From NCBI GenBank assembly GCA_949752795.1, contig OX457060.1, positions 103,986,949 through 104,050,948 of the forward strand: 64,000 nucleotides of DNA, read 5' to 3'. The DNA comes from Hyperoodon ampullatus (lineage: Eukaryota; Chordata; Mammalia; Artiodactyla; Ziphiidae). Both the position numbers and the translations under genes were made by a program. Positions 1 through 10,439 of the stretch are shown here, piece after piece. The notes below the pieces were generated by a model, which was not told the origin of the DNA, searched no databases, and worked only from the letters and a program-made list of their open reading frames with translations. Each line of letters opens with the position of its first letter. Position 1 is the stretch's first letter.

Positions 1-600
1 ATACAAAATAAAGAATAAAGGAGAGGAAAAAGAGGAAGCAATACAAAAAGATACTGGGTGAAGAAGGTAAGGTAAAGATAGAGAAAAAAATACAAAAAGA
101 AGTATCTACTTTTCTGTAGACACAAAAGTAGGCAGTGACAAGTTGAGATCTACAAAGAGATTAAAGAGAGACAGAGATAATTTGGTAGCAATAGAAATTT
201 GAAAGACAAAGGTGAAAGAAGAAAAGGTGAGAGAAGAACAAATGGAGAGAGGAAAGAGAAACAGAAGAAAAGACCAGGTAAATACAGAAAGAGAAAAAAA
301 TTAGGTTGAGCAAAGGAAGATGAGCCAAGCATACAGAAAGGAGAGACAGAAAGAAAGAACAAATTACAAAGGGAATGAAAGAGGGAGAGAGTGCCAGAAG
401 TAAAAACAAGAAAGAGAGGCAGACATAGAGATAAATAAAAAGATGAGTATGTCTGAGAAAACAAAGCAGGAAATGAGGAAAATGATAAAAATTAAAAGGG
501 AAAAAAGTTAAATGAGACAGGAAAGTTATAGAAAAGAGAGACATAGAGACAAAGAAAGAATAAGAGATAGAAAAATACAGAATGAGGCAGGAAGAAGAAG
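1..600. repeat. Degenerate purine-rich (GA/A-rich) tract
   Basis: The + strand is roughly four-fifths purine for about 600 bases, made of imperfect GAGA, GAAA and AGAGACA-type words with no fixed period. The left edge is cut by the window, so the tract may be longer. Open frames inside it, in both directions, are compositional artefacts (K/R/E-rich one way, F/L/S-rich the other). It may be an eroded microsatellite or a low-complexity tail of an older insertion. Confidence 0.75.
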
Positions 601-984
601 AGGCTGCTCAGCTAGTTTATCCAAGGTGAGGATGGCAACCATAACTTGGTGTGGAGATGATGTTCCGTGCCCTGGAGTTGGAGCTCTTGGCCAAGTAGCT
701 GCTAGAGAGTGTACACCCCAAAGTGTCCCTGAAATCTGTCATCAGTAATCCTCTATAGAAGTAGATAGGGATGATGATCTTCTAACATTCTGCCAGGAAT
801 GGGGGCTGTCAGTCAACTCTGTTCCCTGTAGCAAGTTCTCTTGAACCTGGTCTAAACAGCACACTTCCATGTCTGCCACAGTCAGCTCTGACTGTTAGAA
901 AGCTCTTTATATTAAACAAAAATCAGACTCTCCATACTTAACACTAAATGCTCCACTGCTACTGACATAAATGAGTTAGGACCC

Positions 985-1400
985 CATTGGTTGCAAATAA
1001 CAGACTCAACTGGAACTAGCTTAAGCAAAAAGAGAATTTTTTGAAATGTATTTGGTTAACTTATGGAATTCAAGGGATGAAAGACTATTCTGGAGCTTGG
1101 ATTGCTATAGTGAACTAAGGAAATTTCCTCAGTGTTGTTTCTCTTCGCTCTTTCTCTCTGAGCAACTACATTTTGCTCTAACAATACCTACTGGTGTCTT
1201 CAGTTACATTATGGAACATGGCTGCCAACTGCCTCTGAATTTACATGTTCAAGTCACATACAGCTCAGACATGGCAGAGTAATAATCATTATTACCTTTC
1301 AGTCGCAGTTTCAGAATTCCAAGGGAAAGATCTGATTGGCTCAGCCTGGGTTAGGTGCTCAATACCAAACCAATCAACAATGGTGTGAAGGCAAAGTGGG
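985..1400 (+). repeat. Unclassified old interspersed repeat
   Basis: The stretch beginning GGTTGCAAATAACAGACTC, with the nearby words TTAAGCAAAAAGAGAA, resembles the start of a common ancient mammalian repeat that I recognise by eye but cannot name. No terminal repeats or coding content are visible. The open frame at 1046-1282 has no recognisable domain and lies inside this repeat-like block. Confidence 0.35.
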
Positions 1401-1411
1401 CTTACATTAAA

Positions 1412-1632
1412 CTAGTGGTTCTCAAATTTGGCTGCATAGTGAAATCACCTATGGACCTCTAAACACACTGACCACTCACCTCCTCTCCCCCATCCCTACC
1501 CCCAGCCTCTAGACTCCAGCCTTCAGCCTCCAGGCTCCAGCCCAGGATTCTCTTTTAACTGATTTTGTGTGCAGTCTGGGCAATAGAGAGTTGTTAAGAC
1601 CCTACAGGTGATTCTAAGATGCATCACAGAAA
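1412..1632 (+). mobile_element. MER5-like hAT (Charlie-group) DNA transposon relic
   Basis: It opens with AGTGGTTCTCAAATTTGGCT and has AATCACCTATGG soon after. It ends near CAGGTGATTCTAAGATGCAT. These are the usual landmarks of the non-autonomous MER5 family. The centre holds a C-rich run (CTCCAG/CCTCCAG words, about 1480-1545) that is not typical of the family and may be local expansion. No transposase is present. Confidence 0.5.
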
Positions 1633-2630
1633 TCTGCATCTCCTATGAAGCAAGGTGGGTGGGATGGGGATGAGAGTCCAGGCAACCTCAAAGAAGAGGT
1701 CCTGGCAACCCCTTGTATATGCCCACCATGAAATAAAATTTCCTGCTGTTTTTCAGGAGTGTTCTTATTTAAGTCATTCAGTAAAAGCTATATTTCTACA
1801 ACCCATTTTTAAAGTGTCTTATTTTGCCATGTTTTTGATAAAAAGATTTTATGAAAAACATACCAAAAATTCCCCCTTCTACCACAGGAAAAGTAACTTA
1901 TTCTAGTATGTAATATACCTTTTATACCTTATGAAAAATAATGGTTGTATAAAAAAACTCACTTTAAGTATACTTTTCATGCAGAAAGTAAAAGCCTGAA
2001 AATGTGTATGGTTCTAAAACAAACCAAATTTTTGGCATAAAACATAATCTGGAAGATAACTCTTTTTTCTAAATCATCTTCTTCCATTGTTAAGAAAATA
2101 CTGCTTTGGCAGTGGATCTGCTGAGGCAAACTCTTCTATGAGTTTCATGCTGTGCTTGTTATGGCTCTTAAAAATGTTCTAAAAACAACCCTTTTTGGAT
2201 TGAAATATCAAATTTTCTCTTGAATTTATCTTTATACAAGTTTAGAGAGTCTTGGTAAAACTTACATACTTCTTTTGCAAATTATCATACTTTCTGATTT
2301 TATTGTTTTATTTGGTTGTATCAGAAGTTTGGAATATAAACAAGTGCTGTCTGTAATATTGCATAGGTATATGTACATGGATTTCTAGATGAACTGGACT
2401 ATGTTGCTGTCAAAATTGTGATTTTTAAAAACTTACTGGGAACTCAGCAATCAGATTTTAAAGATTTTGGCATGTAGATATGAACAAATATCTCAAATCT
2501 GCCATTGATGAAGCTGCAATCGGAAACAAAATTACTTTAGATAATCTCCACTAAACATGAATGCTCTAAAACTGAGGAAAAATAAACAAACCCCTGTACT
2601 TCCTACAGATGTTTTTATTGTAAATACAAT
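1633..2630. other. No gene or repeat recognised
   Basis: AT-rich sequence with many stop codons in all frames. I see no splice-bounded exon, repeat family or strong motif here. Confidence 0.5.
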
Positions 2631-2639
2631 ATGTGGTGA

Positions 2640-3090
2640 CATACTGTTGGAGGAAGAATCAAGAGGACGTGACCCCCATTTGATCCGAGAGCTGGACCTG
2701 GGCAATTGGAGGCTCCTCATCCCCTCCCCTGTGCTTAGAATATACACTCTCCCCTGTTCCCACAGTGGGAGCCATTTGCAAGAATGCAGCCTTGAGAGAT
2801 CAATGTGTTGTTGAGACCATCTGGATGGTACACATGACTGAACCCAGTTGAGGCCTCTTCAGACACTCTTAAGATTTTGGCAGGTGGGTGCAGAAATCAC
2901 TTGTCTTGCAGCTGCCTGAAACTATAAGTAAGTAAACTATAAATAAGTAAGTTCCCTTGCTTATTAAACCTCCCACCTCTGCTTATTAGACCTCCCACCT
3001 ACCAATCTGGAGTGGCCTGCCAATTTCTTTGGTGTCTCCCTGCCCTCCACATACGGGGCCAGTTTCAGATTTCAGATTTCAAACCTCCTT
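2640..3090 (+). mobile_element. LTR-like sequence upstream of a retroviral fossil (tentative)
   Basis: This block lies directly 5' of gag-like debris. It contains an ATTAAA polyadenylation-type hexamer near 2963 and pyrimidine-rich sequence after it, as an LTR 3' part would. No clear TG...CA ends or primer-binding site could be fixed, so the LTR reading rests mostly on position. It could also be an unrelated old repeat. Confidence 0.25.
2958..3001. repeat. 22-bp tandem duplication
   Basis: TGCTTATTAAACCTCCCACC is followed at once by TGCTTATTAGACCTCCCACC: two 22-bp units with one clear change (A to G). Just upstream, 2920-2950 has a similar small duplication of ACTATAA(G/A)TAAGTAA. Both sit in the putative LTR. 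Confidence 0.85.
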
Positions 3091-3394
3091 ATTGAGGTTT
3101 CTAACTAGCAATTGGCAAGCTAGGCAGGAGACCCAAGAAATGAATGCTGGAAGAGAGGCATTGTTGGGGGAAATTCTGGATTGGCCATTGACCTCCATGT
3201 GGGGTAGTGGGAGTGTTCTGTATGTTAGATGCTTGTGGACTGCTATGTGAGTACACGGGTGCCCTTGAAAACACCAGCTGGTCTAGTGCACTTGTTTGAG
3301 GAACTGTGTAGAGTGCACTGCAGCAGAGAAAAGAAATACATGGCTGTCCAGTGAGCTGACCTCTGCTGTGGGTAGGTCGCTGAATCCTGATGCC

Positions 3395-3562
3395 CAACTA
3401 GAGGCTGAAGCTCTGGTTAGAAAGTTGGAAGAAGAGCTAAGGTTAGAGAAGGGGATGTGCAGGTGTCCACTGCTCTGCTAGTTTAGGGGCTGGCAGACAA
3501 GGTGAGAGAGCAGGATAAGAAGTTGGAAACCTTAGTGTGTGTTTTGCAAAGCTAGGAGGGTG
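3395..3562 (+). pseudogene. gag-like coiled-coil fragment
   Basis: A frame ending at 3481 carries LEAEALVRKLEEELRLEKG, a heptad-like acidic/basic helix. After a stop and a phase change, the sequence resumes with DKVREQDKKLETL, another charged helix. N-terminal coiled coils of this kind occur in gag proteins of several endogenous retroviruses. The link to gag comes mainly from position upstream of the core-like piece. It is broken by stops and has no intact start. Confidence 0.4.
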
Positions 3563-3637
3563 CAAACTGCCATGGATTAAGGTCCCAGACCTTGTGACAA
3601 AGCCTGATTAGGACCCTAAGGGGTGGAATCCCTGGGA
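3493..3637 (+). repeat. Direct repeat, copy 1, inside the retroviral fossil
   Basis: About 144 bp starting GCAGACAAGGTGAGAGAGCA recurs at 4299-4442 at a constant offset of 806 bp, with only a handful of substitutions. Sequence on either side does not match, so this is a discrete duplicated block. Confidence 0.9.
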
Positions 3638-3806
3638 AAGTGAGGAGAGTGAAGAGGAAGATGTGGTAATAGTGAAATGGAAGAAATATCCTATGCTCAT
3701 CTGACCCCTAATACAAAGGAAAGCAAAAGCACAGCAACAATGATCCCAGCCAGCAGGACAGCCCCCAATTCAGGAAACATTCATGATGAGAAAATATTTT
3801 CCCTCT

Positions 3807-3932
3807 GAGCTTATTGATATAGTTGCCAAGTTCCAGCAAAAGGCCAGGGAAAGTATCCAGGCATGGTTAGTGTGGTTATAGGATATGGGGGGCGATGGCA
3901 TTTCTTTGACCAGCAGGAAGCAGAGAAAATGA
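3807..3932 (+). pseudogene. gag core-like fragment
   Basis: One frame reads ELIDIVAKFQQKARESIQAW and then, across an in-frame TAG, DMGGDGISLTSRKQ up to a TGA. The pattern of an amphipathic stretch followed by W-L-x-x-L and a G/D-rich turn is familiar from gag core regions of endogenous retroviruses. It is a relic: two stops within about 40 codons and no continuing frame. A profile search would settle the family. Confidence 0.45.
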
Positions 3933-4298
3933 GCAACATCACCTGCCCTCCAGCAGCACCTGCACGGTGCTGGGTGGGAAAGGTGTTCAAGGGACTCACT
4001 GCCTTGTAGATTGGATTATTCTATCCTTCAGAGAGGCTTGGCTCAATGAGGGGTAATCCCTGGTCATGTGGGGCCCTGGAAATATACAGAGGAGGTACAA
4101 TGAATTCTTAGGGAGTTGGGAATGAGATAGGCCACCTACATCCCTGTCTTTGAAGGCCTTGATAAGGCCACATTCGTTGCAGAAATGAAAGCCAAGCGAC
4201 TCCAGTCCACCCGCAGTATGCTGTTGTATACTGATGCTGTATGGGACTCTGATATTCACACTGAGTTCAGGTGTGGGACAAGACATTTATGATGTTGA

Positions 4299-4442
4299 GC
4301 AGACAAGGTGGGAGAGCAGGATAAGAAGTTGGAAATCTTAGTGTGTGTTTTGCAAAGCTAAGAGGGTGCAAACTGCCATGGATTAAGGTCCCAGCCCTTG
4401 TGACAAAGCCTGAGTAGGACCCTAAGGAGTGGAATCTGGGGA
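4299..4442 (+). repeat. Direct repeat, copy 2, inside the retroviral fossil
   Basis: Second copy of the block at 3493-3637 (starts GCAGACAAGGTGGGAGAGCA). It lies 3' of the gag core-like piece, whereas copy 1 lies 5' of it. This points to a segmental duplication or recombination between two related proviruses. Confidence 0.9.
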
Positions 4443-4776
4443 AATACAAACTCCAAGAATGGGTACGGGCTAGGGGAAAGACCAGAGACAGAGGGAGCTC
4501 AGAAAGCCAAAAGGCTATCCTAATTGGCTGTAAAGGGTCTGGTAAAAGTAACCCAGAAGCAAATGTGGTTTGACTTCATTGCTGTCGGGACCACAGCTAA
4601 ACAGATAGATTGGTAACCAAACACTGTGCTGGTCAGCCTGTGGAAAGTTCAAACCTGCCCCACCTGCCTCTACCATCCCTGATGCTCTGCTTGCTCCAGC
4701 CTCAGGGATACAGTCCTATTAGAGGTGGGTGCCTCCCATAGCCTGAGTATAGGATGCAGGCCAGCACTGCCTCCAG

Positions 4777-5147
4777 GTGAGGACCACTGGAGCTGAAAGT
4801 ACTCTAACACACAGTCTCCCTCAGAAGTTTTCTAGCCCCCTCTGTGCCATTGATAGTTACCAAGGGCAAATGGTTAGTCAGGAAGATCCCTTTACTAATG
4901 AAAATTGGGCATTCTCCCCAATGAGAATGCCCAAAACCAGAGAAAGTATTGGACATTGGTATCCTACAAGGTCTAACCCTGCAAACCTCTGTTGGTGTGT
5001 TAGAGCAATCAAACCAGTGCTGAAGGAAAATGCCAACTGGGAACATAAATAAGGAAGAGAAGAAACTATCCAGGAACTGCACCGAGTGGGTATTGTACAC
5101 CCTGCCCCTAGTGCTTTCAGCAGCCCGGTGTGGATGGTAAAAAGCAA
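4777..5147 (+). pseudogene. pol-like fragment (protease/reverse transcriptase junction region)
   Basis: A single reading frame runs from 4777 to about 5147 with one in-frame TAA at 5050-5052. Its end reads GIVHPAPSAFSSPVWMVK, which has the x-GI-x-x-P-x-x-S-x-x-x-SPVW-x-V pattern found near the N-terminus of retroviral reverse transcriptases. The catalytic YxDD part is absent because the element stops where MLT1-like sequence begins. The stop and truncation make it non-functional. This is the strongest evidence that the region is retroviral. Confidence 0.6.
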
Positions 5148-5149
5148 GA

Positions 5150-5461
5150 TGGCAGTGTTGGCAGGTTTGGTTCCTGCTAAGGGCTATGAGGAGAGAATCT
5201 GTTCTAGGCTTCTTTCCCTGGCTTGTAGATGACCATCTCCTCCCTGTATCTTCACATCTTCTCCCTTCTTACATGTCTGTCTCCAAATTTCCCCTCCTTC
5301 AAAGGACAACAGTCACATTGGATTAAGCCCCACTCTAACAATCCCATTTAACTTGATTACTTCTGTAAAGATCCTGTCTCCAAATAAGGACACATTATGA
5401 GATAATATGGGTTAGGACTTCAACATATGAATTTTGGGAGAGTACAATTCAATTCATAACA
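5150..5461 (+). mobile_element. MLT1-like (ERVL-MaLR) LTR, 5'-truncated
   Basis: From GCAGTGTTGGCAGG to TTCATAACA the sequence follows the 3' two-thirds of the MLT1 LTR type: GGCTTGTAGATGACCATC, then GGACAACAGTCACATTGGAT, CTCCAAATAAGGACACATTA and ACTTCAACATATGAATTTTG. The 5' third is missing at the junction with the retroviral fossil. Confidence 0.75.
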
Positions 5462-5732
5462 GAAGGTTTTCTGTAGCCGGGCATTAGGTAAAAGTTTTGA
5501 TTTAGAAAGAAAAAGCATAGGGTAAATCGACAGCCATTCAGAAGGTAGAGTCATGTTTTTAGGTTTTAGGCAGTCACCATACCCCCAAGTTTTTAGTTAA
5601 AATGTCTTTTGGCTTGAGAATATCTGATCTCAGTAATTATTCTATAAAAATATAAAATTAATGTTAGAGTAGAAGTATGTGTATGAGATGGGTAGAGAGA
5701 AATGGTGGTGGTGGGGTGTTGAATATGCCCTG

Positions 5733-6081
5733 CTTAACTAGCTTTTTTAAAAAAAATTTTTTTTATTTTTGGCTGCGTTGGGTCTTTGTTGCTGCGCACA
5801 GGCTTCTCTAGTTGTGGTGAGCGGGGGCTACTCTCCATTGCCGTGCGTGGGCTTCTCATTGCAGTGGCTTCTCTTGTTTGGAGCACGGGCTCTAGGTGCA
5901 CGGGCTTCAGTAGTTGTGGCTCGCAGGCTCTAGAGTGCAGGCTCAGTAGTTGTGGCGCATGGGCTTAGTTGCTCTGCGGCATGTGGGATCTTCCCGGACC
6001 AGGGCTCAAACCGGTGTCCCCTGCATTGGCAGGCAGATTCTTAACCACTGTGCCACCAGGGAAGTCCCTTAACTAGCTTTT
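5733..6081 (-). mobile_element. CHR-2-type tRNA-derived SINE with target duplication
   Basis: The element (5747-6067) is antisense: poly-T-rich tail on the left and ACTGTGCCACCAGGGAAGTC (tRNA-like head) on the right. It is flanked by a perfect 14-bp duplication, CTTAACTAGCTTTT, at 5733-5746 and 6068-6081. The body has two CAGTAGTTGTGG modules. The B-box region is visible as reverse complement of CTCAAACCGGTG. This longer SINE form is typical of cetaceans. Confidence 0.93.
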
Positions 6082-6550
6082 ATAATAGGTTTATTATAAT
6101 AAAAGTCCTCATGTTTAGCAGCTCTTCATATTCCTATCTTGCTTTATCCACACATCTTCCTATCCCTATACATAGTACCAATAATAATTAAAACTAGCTA
6201 TAGGACATAAGATTCCTTTCCTAATGAAAGGAAGACATTTCCTATTGTTAGAGTATAGAGGCTACTAGCTGCAGTGAGTGAGAACTGAAGAGACTGGAGA
6301 CCCAGGCTAAGAGTGAACCACCTTAGCTCCCAAGACTGCTTAAAGTAGAGGTAGTGGTGAAATGGGAAAGTGACTTTGGGGGGTGAGGGGACCCCTGATT
6401 GGTAGCAGTTTAACAGCCAGTTGGCAATATTCTTCAATACTCAAAAATCGACTCTTGCCAGCCTGTCCGAGCTGGCTCCAGAACATCACCCTCAACAATT
6501 TCTCAAAATGTGTTTCCAGTGTAGTCATCCAAAGCCAACTCATTATTTAT

Positions 6551-7007
6551 TGTATTCATTTCTGGAGGCTGCTGTAACAAATTACCACAAAGTTGGTGGC
6601 CTGAAACAGCAGAAATTTATTCTCTCAGTTGTAGAGGCCAGAAGTACGAAATCTGGCAGGGCTGTGCTTTCTCTGGGGGCTCTAAAAGAGAATCCACTCC
6701 TTACCTCTTCCAACTTCTGGTGGCTGTCAGCATTCCTTGGCTTTCTTGGCTTGTGACCATATCACTCTAATCTGTCTCCATAGTTACACTGCTTTCTTCT
6801 CTGTGTATGTCTTTTCCTCTGTGCATCTCTCTTTCCAGGATTGATTTAAGGCCCATCAGGGTAATCTCCTCAACTCAATAGCTTTAATTTAATTACATGT
6901 GCAAAGACCTTTTTTCCAAGTAAAGTAACATCCATAGGTTTGGGGGATTAAGACATGGCCATACCTTTTTCTTGGGGGGGGGGGTGGAGCATCATTCATC
7001 CCATTAC
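6551..7007 (+). mobile_element. MLT1-like (ERVL-MaLR) LTR, near full length
   Basis: Starts TGTATTCATTTCTGGAGGCT, followed by GCTGTAACAAATTACCACAA and CAGCAGAAATTTATTCTCTC, which is the MLT1 opening. It continues through CTTTTCCTCTGTGCATCTCT, ends near ATCCCATTACA and contains a G10 run near 6975. The open frames across it have no domain support. Confidence 0.75.
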
Positions 7008-7089
7008 ATTTATTATATGTCTAAGATTCATATTAAATTGGTGTTAAAATTTGAAAGAACAGAGAGACTGAGAGGAATATCATGTTAGT

Positions 7090-7280
7090 ATTATGAGCAT
7101 GAATTCTGGAGTCATACTATTTGGTTTAAATGCCAGTTCCATCACTAACTAGCTGTGTGAACTTGGGTTAGTTACTTATTGTCTCTGTGTCTATTTCCTC
7201 ATCTGTACAATGGGATAATAATTGTGCCTAGCTTATTGGGTTGATGTGAAGATTAAATTGCCCATAATAAGTGATATATA
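7090..7280 (+). mobile_element. MIR SINE
   Basis: GAGCATGAATTCTGGAGTCA, CTAGCTGTGTGAACTTGGGT and CCTCATCTGTACAATGGGAT occur in the MIR order, including the conserved MIR core. Ancient, mammal-wide, sense on +. Confidence 0.85.
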
Positions 7281-8849
7281 AGCATTTGTTATTGTTATTT
7301 TTATTATTGTTATTATTAGAGGAAGTTTGGCTGAATTCATAGAATTTATTAAAATCGTGGCATCGCAATGGTTGAAAGTCTTACAGGACCAGAAACTTGC
7401 CATGTGAAAGTCCACAAATAGGTTTGAAAGGAGTGATTTCTACAGATCTAACTTTATTCACTGAAACATTCCAATTTTGTCTCAGGCCTTTCTTGAAAAT
7501 GGTAACAGGCTGTTTTGTTTTACCTGGTTCCATTTTTGTGCTGAAGAAGAGACTGTATCTTCCACTTGATCGAAAGTGTCTCAAATCTGTCCCTTTGTTT
7601 GACAGTGCCAGATTTAGAAAAAGGGTAAAATTTGAAAAGCTTAAAAGATGTATTTAATGTTATGTGTCTACACCATCACAATTTTCACTAATACCATTAG
7701 AACATACATTCAGATTCATTTTGGTGCAAGAATAGAAATGCTAATCCACTAAGCACTCATGTTAATGTTCATTTAATAAAAGAAATAGATTCTGACTCTC
7801 TTGTAAATTATATGAGGGGGAAGGTAAGGAACCTAGGAAATAATTAACTAGCATAATTCAATTAGATGCAGTTCCTCTAATATTGCTTCCTGCAGGAATT
7901 ACTTTAGAACATTGATATATTGTGGTTCTTCTATATAATTTTCAGATAGCTAATTGTGTGGTGTAGAAAGTAGAAAGAAGACTCTAGAATTTCATATTCA
8001 AGCTAGCCCTCACTTGTAGACCATAGATTTATTCAAATAAAAATTATTTTCATGACCTAGTCCATTATATAGGCAGTTATTATTCAATGCTTTGTTCTTC
8101 TGCTTTTTAATTTTTAAAATCCCTTTTATTAAAAACAAATATAAGGCCTCTTTGGGTGGGTAGAATGGGAGATGCTAAATAACTCAAATAAGGAAAAAAA
8201 TCAGTTTAATTAATAAAGCTGTGTTTTTGATAGTAGTTTTAAAATCTGCTTTATTATTACCTACATGCTTGACTGGAAACTGGAAAGCATCAGGCTATTA
8301 GATTTAGAAAAGTGGTCTCTTGGCCATGTTGAGGTTAAGTCAGGAAAAGAACGTGTATTTCAAAATTATTCTAGTGACTTTCTATTACTCTGCATTCATG
8401 AGGCTACTCAGTAATACTTCAAATTTAAGAAATATTTAGCTCTACTAATTTCATGATAAAATGTACCACATATAAAGTGTATCTTAGGGCTGAGAAAAGA
8501 AGCACAAAATACTAATTATGAGTTGGCCAAATTTAATAATATGATTAAATGCTTTTCTTTTTTGTTCTTAATAACTTAGATTTTAAAGTAGCACTTTGCA
8601 TCCACTTTCTCTCCACTCATGCTTTCAGTTTAGTGCATAAATAAAACCCATGGTAATGAGGGACAGATGTGACAAATTGCTACACGTCCTCAGTTCCTTT
8701 ACCTGACTTCTACCTTCCTCACCTGCAAAATTCTCCTGTCAGAGGACAAAGAGTAAATCCTTATTATAGACAAAAAGTGCTAGTCCTATTGTTAATCTCA
8801 TTTTGAAACAGACTACTTCCCTGGCCAGTCATTGCTTTATGTTTAAGTT
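7281..8849. other. No gene or repeat recognised
   Basis: AT-rich DNA starting with a short ATT-rich run (7288-7318). Short frames near 7381-7657 have no domain features. No repeat family identified. Confidence 0.45.
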
Positions 8850-9222
8850 CTCTGGAGGGTTCCCAAGATCCTTCATAACCTTTTCCCCTCCTACTGTCCC
8901 CAGCCATCATCTCTACCTCATCAGGTCATTTATTTTGTGGTCCTTCACAGGTATCATTTAATCATTTGTCTTTCTTTTGCTTTTGCTTATTATGTTTTTC
9001 ATTCCACTATGAGAGCCCTCCCCATCTTTATTCAGACTTTCCCAAATCAATCCATCCACTCTCCCTTGTAGCACTTAACCACATTTGTATATGCTTCCGT
9101 GTATACTATTTCTTTACAATGTCCTCCCATAGACTATAATTTTTATGAAAGGAGGGACATTACCTGTACCCTAGTGACTGGCATTTGGTAAGCAAAACAT
9201 TTTTTTGAATAAATAAATAAAT
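8850..9222 (+). mobile_element. L2 LINE 3'-end relic
   Basis: The closing part has the L2 3' pattern: TAGACTATAATTTTTATGAA, then GGAGGGACATTACCTGTACC, then GACTGGCATTTGG before AATAAATAAATA. The C/T-rich segment upstream (CATCTCTACCTCATCAGGTC) fits L2 as well. Strongly diverged. Confidence 0.5.
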
Positions 9223-10289
9223 TCTATTGTTTATATGTTCTTGCTTTACTTTCTTTCCAACTAGGTTGCAAACATTTGTGTACAGGGAAAACACTATTTA
9301 ATATTTTTGAATCCACAGCTGCTTCTAGACAACCTCCCTACCTCCTAAAATACCAATGACTCCATGGATACTTGAAAAAGCTAGGCTCATTAAAATCATT
9401 GCACCAATGAAGGTTAAAGGGAGAACAAGGAATAAGGTAAAAAGAATGAGGTGTGTGAGCTTTAGTAAGTACTTTTGTAGCATGCTGAGATTAGCTATAT
9501 CATGCTTCACCATCATCTTGTCTAGAAGAAAGAATATTTTGACAAAGTTTTTTGGAGCTGAGTGTTTATAGCAGAACATTTGCAGGAGATGGAGGGAAAC
9601 ATTGAAGACTTCTGTGTTTGTGTTCTGTCCATAAAGAAGCAAGAATGAGCCATCCTTACTCAAATGCAAACAAAATGATTTAGGGTAAAAGGCATTGCAC
9701 TCTAAAGAGATATTACCAATTTAAGGAAGATATTGACATGCAAAGATGCACCCTATTTTCCTCCTGATTCTTGGAATTTCATGTCCCAGGCAAAACACAT
9801 GACTTATATTACTGATGAACAGCCCACATCCACAAATCTTGCCAGAACTGTCTCAGAGGAAATCCTCAACTTTTATATCAACGTGCACATGTCATTATTT
9901 TTCAAATACTTTTACAAAAGGAGTGTTTCATCATTACTTTGACATCCTTGGGAATAATTCAAATGAATTCTACTCAGTCACACACACACAAAAAAACCCT
10001 CCAATTATTTACATTTAACAGACTTGTTTTTACCCCTCCTGACTTAAATGCCCAATATCCCACTACATGTTTTCCTTTTGTATATTTTCTATTTTTGCCT
10101 ATGATACTGCTTTTTCTCTCTTTCTACCTTTGAAGATAAACTCATATTTCAGTCAATTTTTTGTCAAGTCAGTAAAGTCAAAACAGAACTGTAACACATT
10201 TAGCAGAACACCTCATGTTCTTTGAGCATCCTACTTCTCTTTTGTTGTCTCATACTAACCTTGACTGCCTGCTTTTCAGACTTTCACTG
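9223..10289. other. No gene or repeat recognised
   Basis: Contains a 114-codon minus-strand open frame (9325-9669) with hydrophobic stretches. It has no recognisable domain, no homologous neighbour and no codon or promoter support, so I do not call it a gene. Confidence 0.4.
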
Positions 10290-10400
10290 TTGCTCACTAC
10301 TTTTTTTAAATTGAAGTAAAATTCACATAACATATAATCAGCTACTTTACAGTCATTCAGTGCCAGTTAGTGCCTTCACAACGTACTCACTAATTCTTTC
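10290..10400 (-). mobile_element. Old L1 fragment
   Basis: TTAAATTGAAGTAAAATTCA followed by CATAACATATAATCAGC and a CATTCAGTGCCAGTTAGTGC segment matches the antisense of the L1 region often seen as 'TTGAGGTATAATTCACATA'. Short and diverged. Confidence 0.5.
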
Positions 10401-10439
10401 ACTTCTCTCCAATTTACCCCCTTTGCCACAAATTTAACA

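Larger units (their letters stand above)
3290..5147 (+). mobile_element. Decayed endogenous retrovirus, internal region
   Basis: The + strand carries retrovirus-like debris in the usual order: a charged coiled-coil segment (about 3395-3562), a gag core-like piece (3807-3932) and a pol-like piece (4777-5147). Stops and frame changes interrupt all of it. A ~144-bp block from the coiled-coil part recurs 806 bp downstream, which breaks the canonical order. The right end is cut abruptly by an MLT1-like LTR fragment from about 5150, so most of pol and all of env are missing. It cannot encode a functional product. Class I or class III origin cannot be decided by eye. Confidence 0.6.

Noticed and set aside
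150..544. Minus-strand frames of 104 and 127 codons rich in F, L and S that look like membrane proteins
   Set aside because: They are the complement of a purine-rich low-complexity tract, which lacks stops by composition. No domain or start context.
5747..6067. A possible small ORF at 5786-5968 rich in C, S and G
   Set aside because: Lies wholly inside a CHR-2-type SINE.
9325..9669. 114-codon minus-strand frame with hydrophobic segments
   Set aside because: No recognisable family, no exon boundaries or promoter, and AT-rich DNA often yields such hydrophobic frames. A protein search would be decisive.
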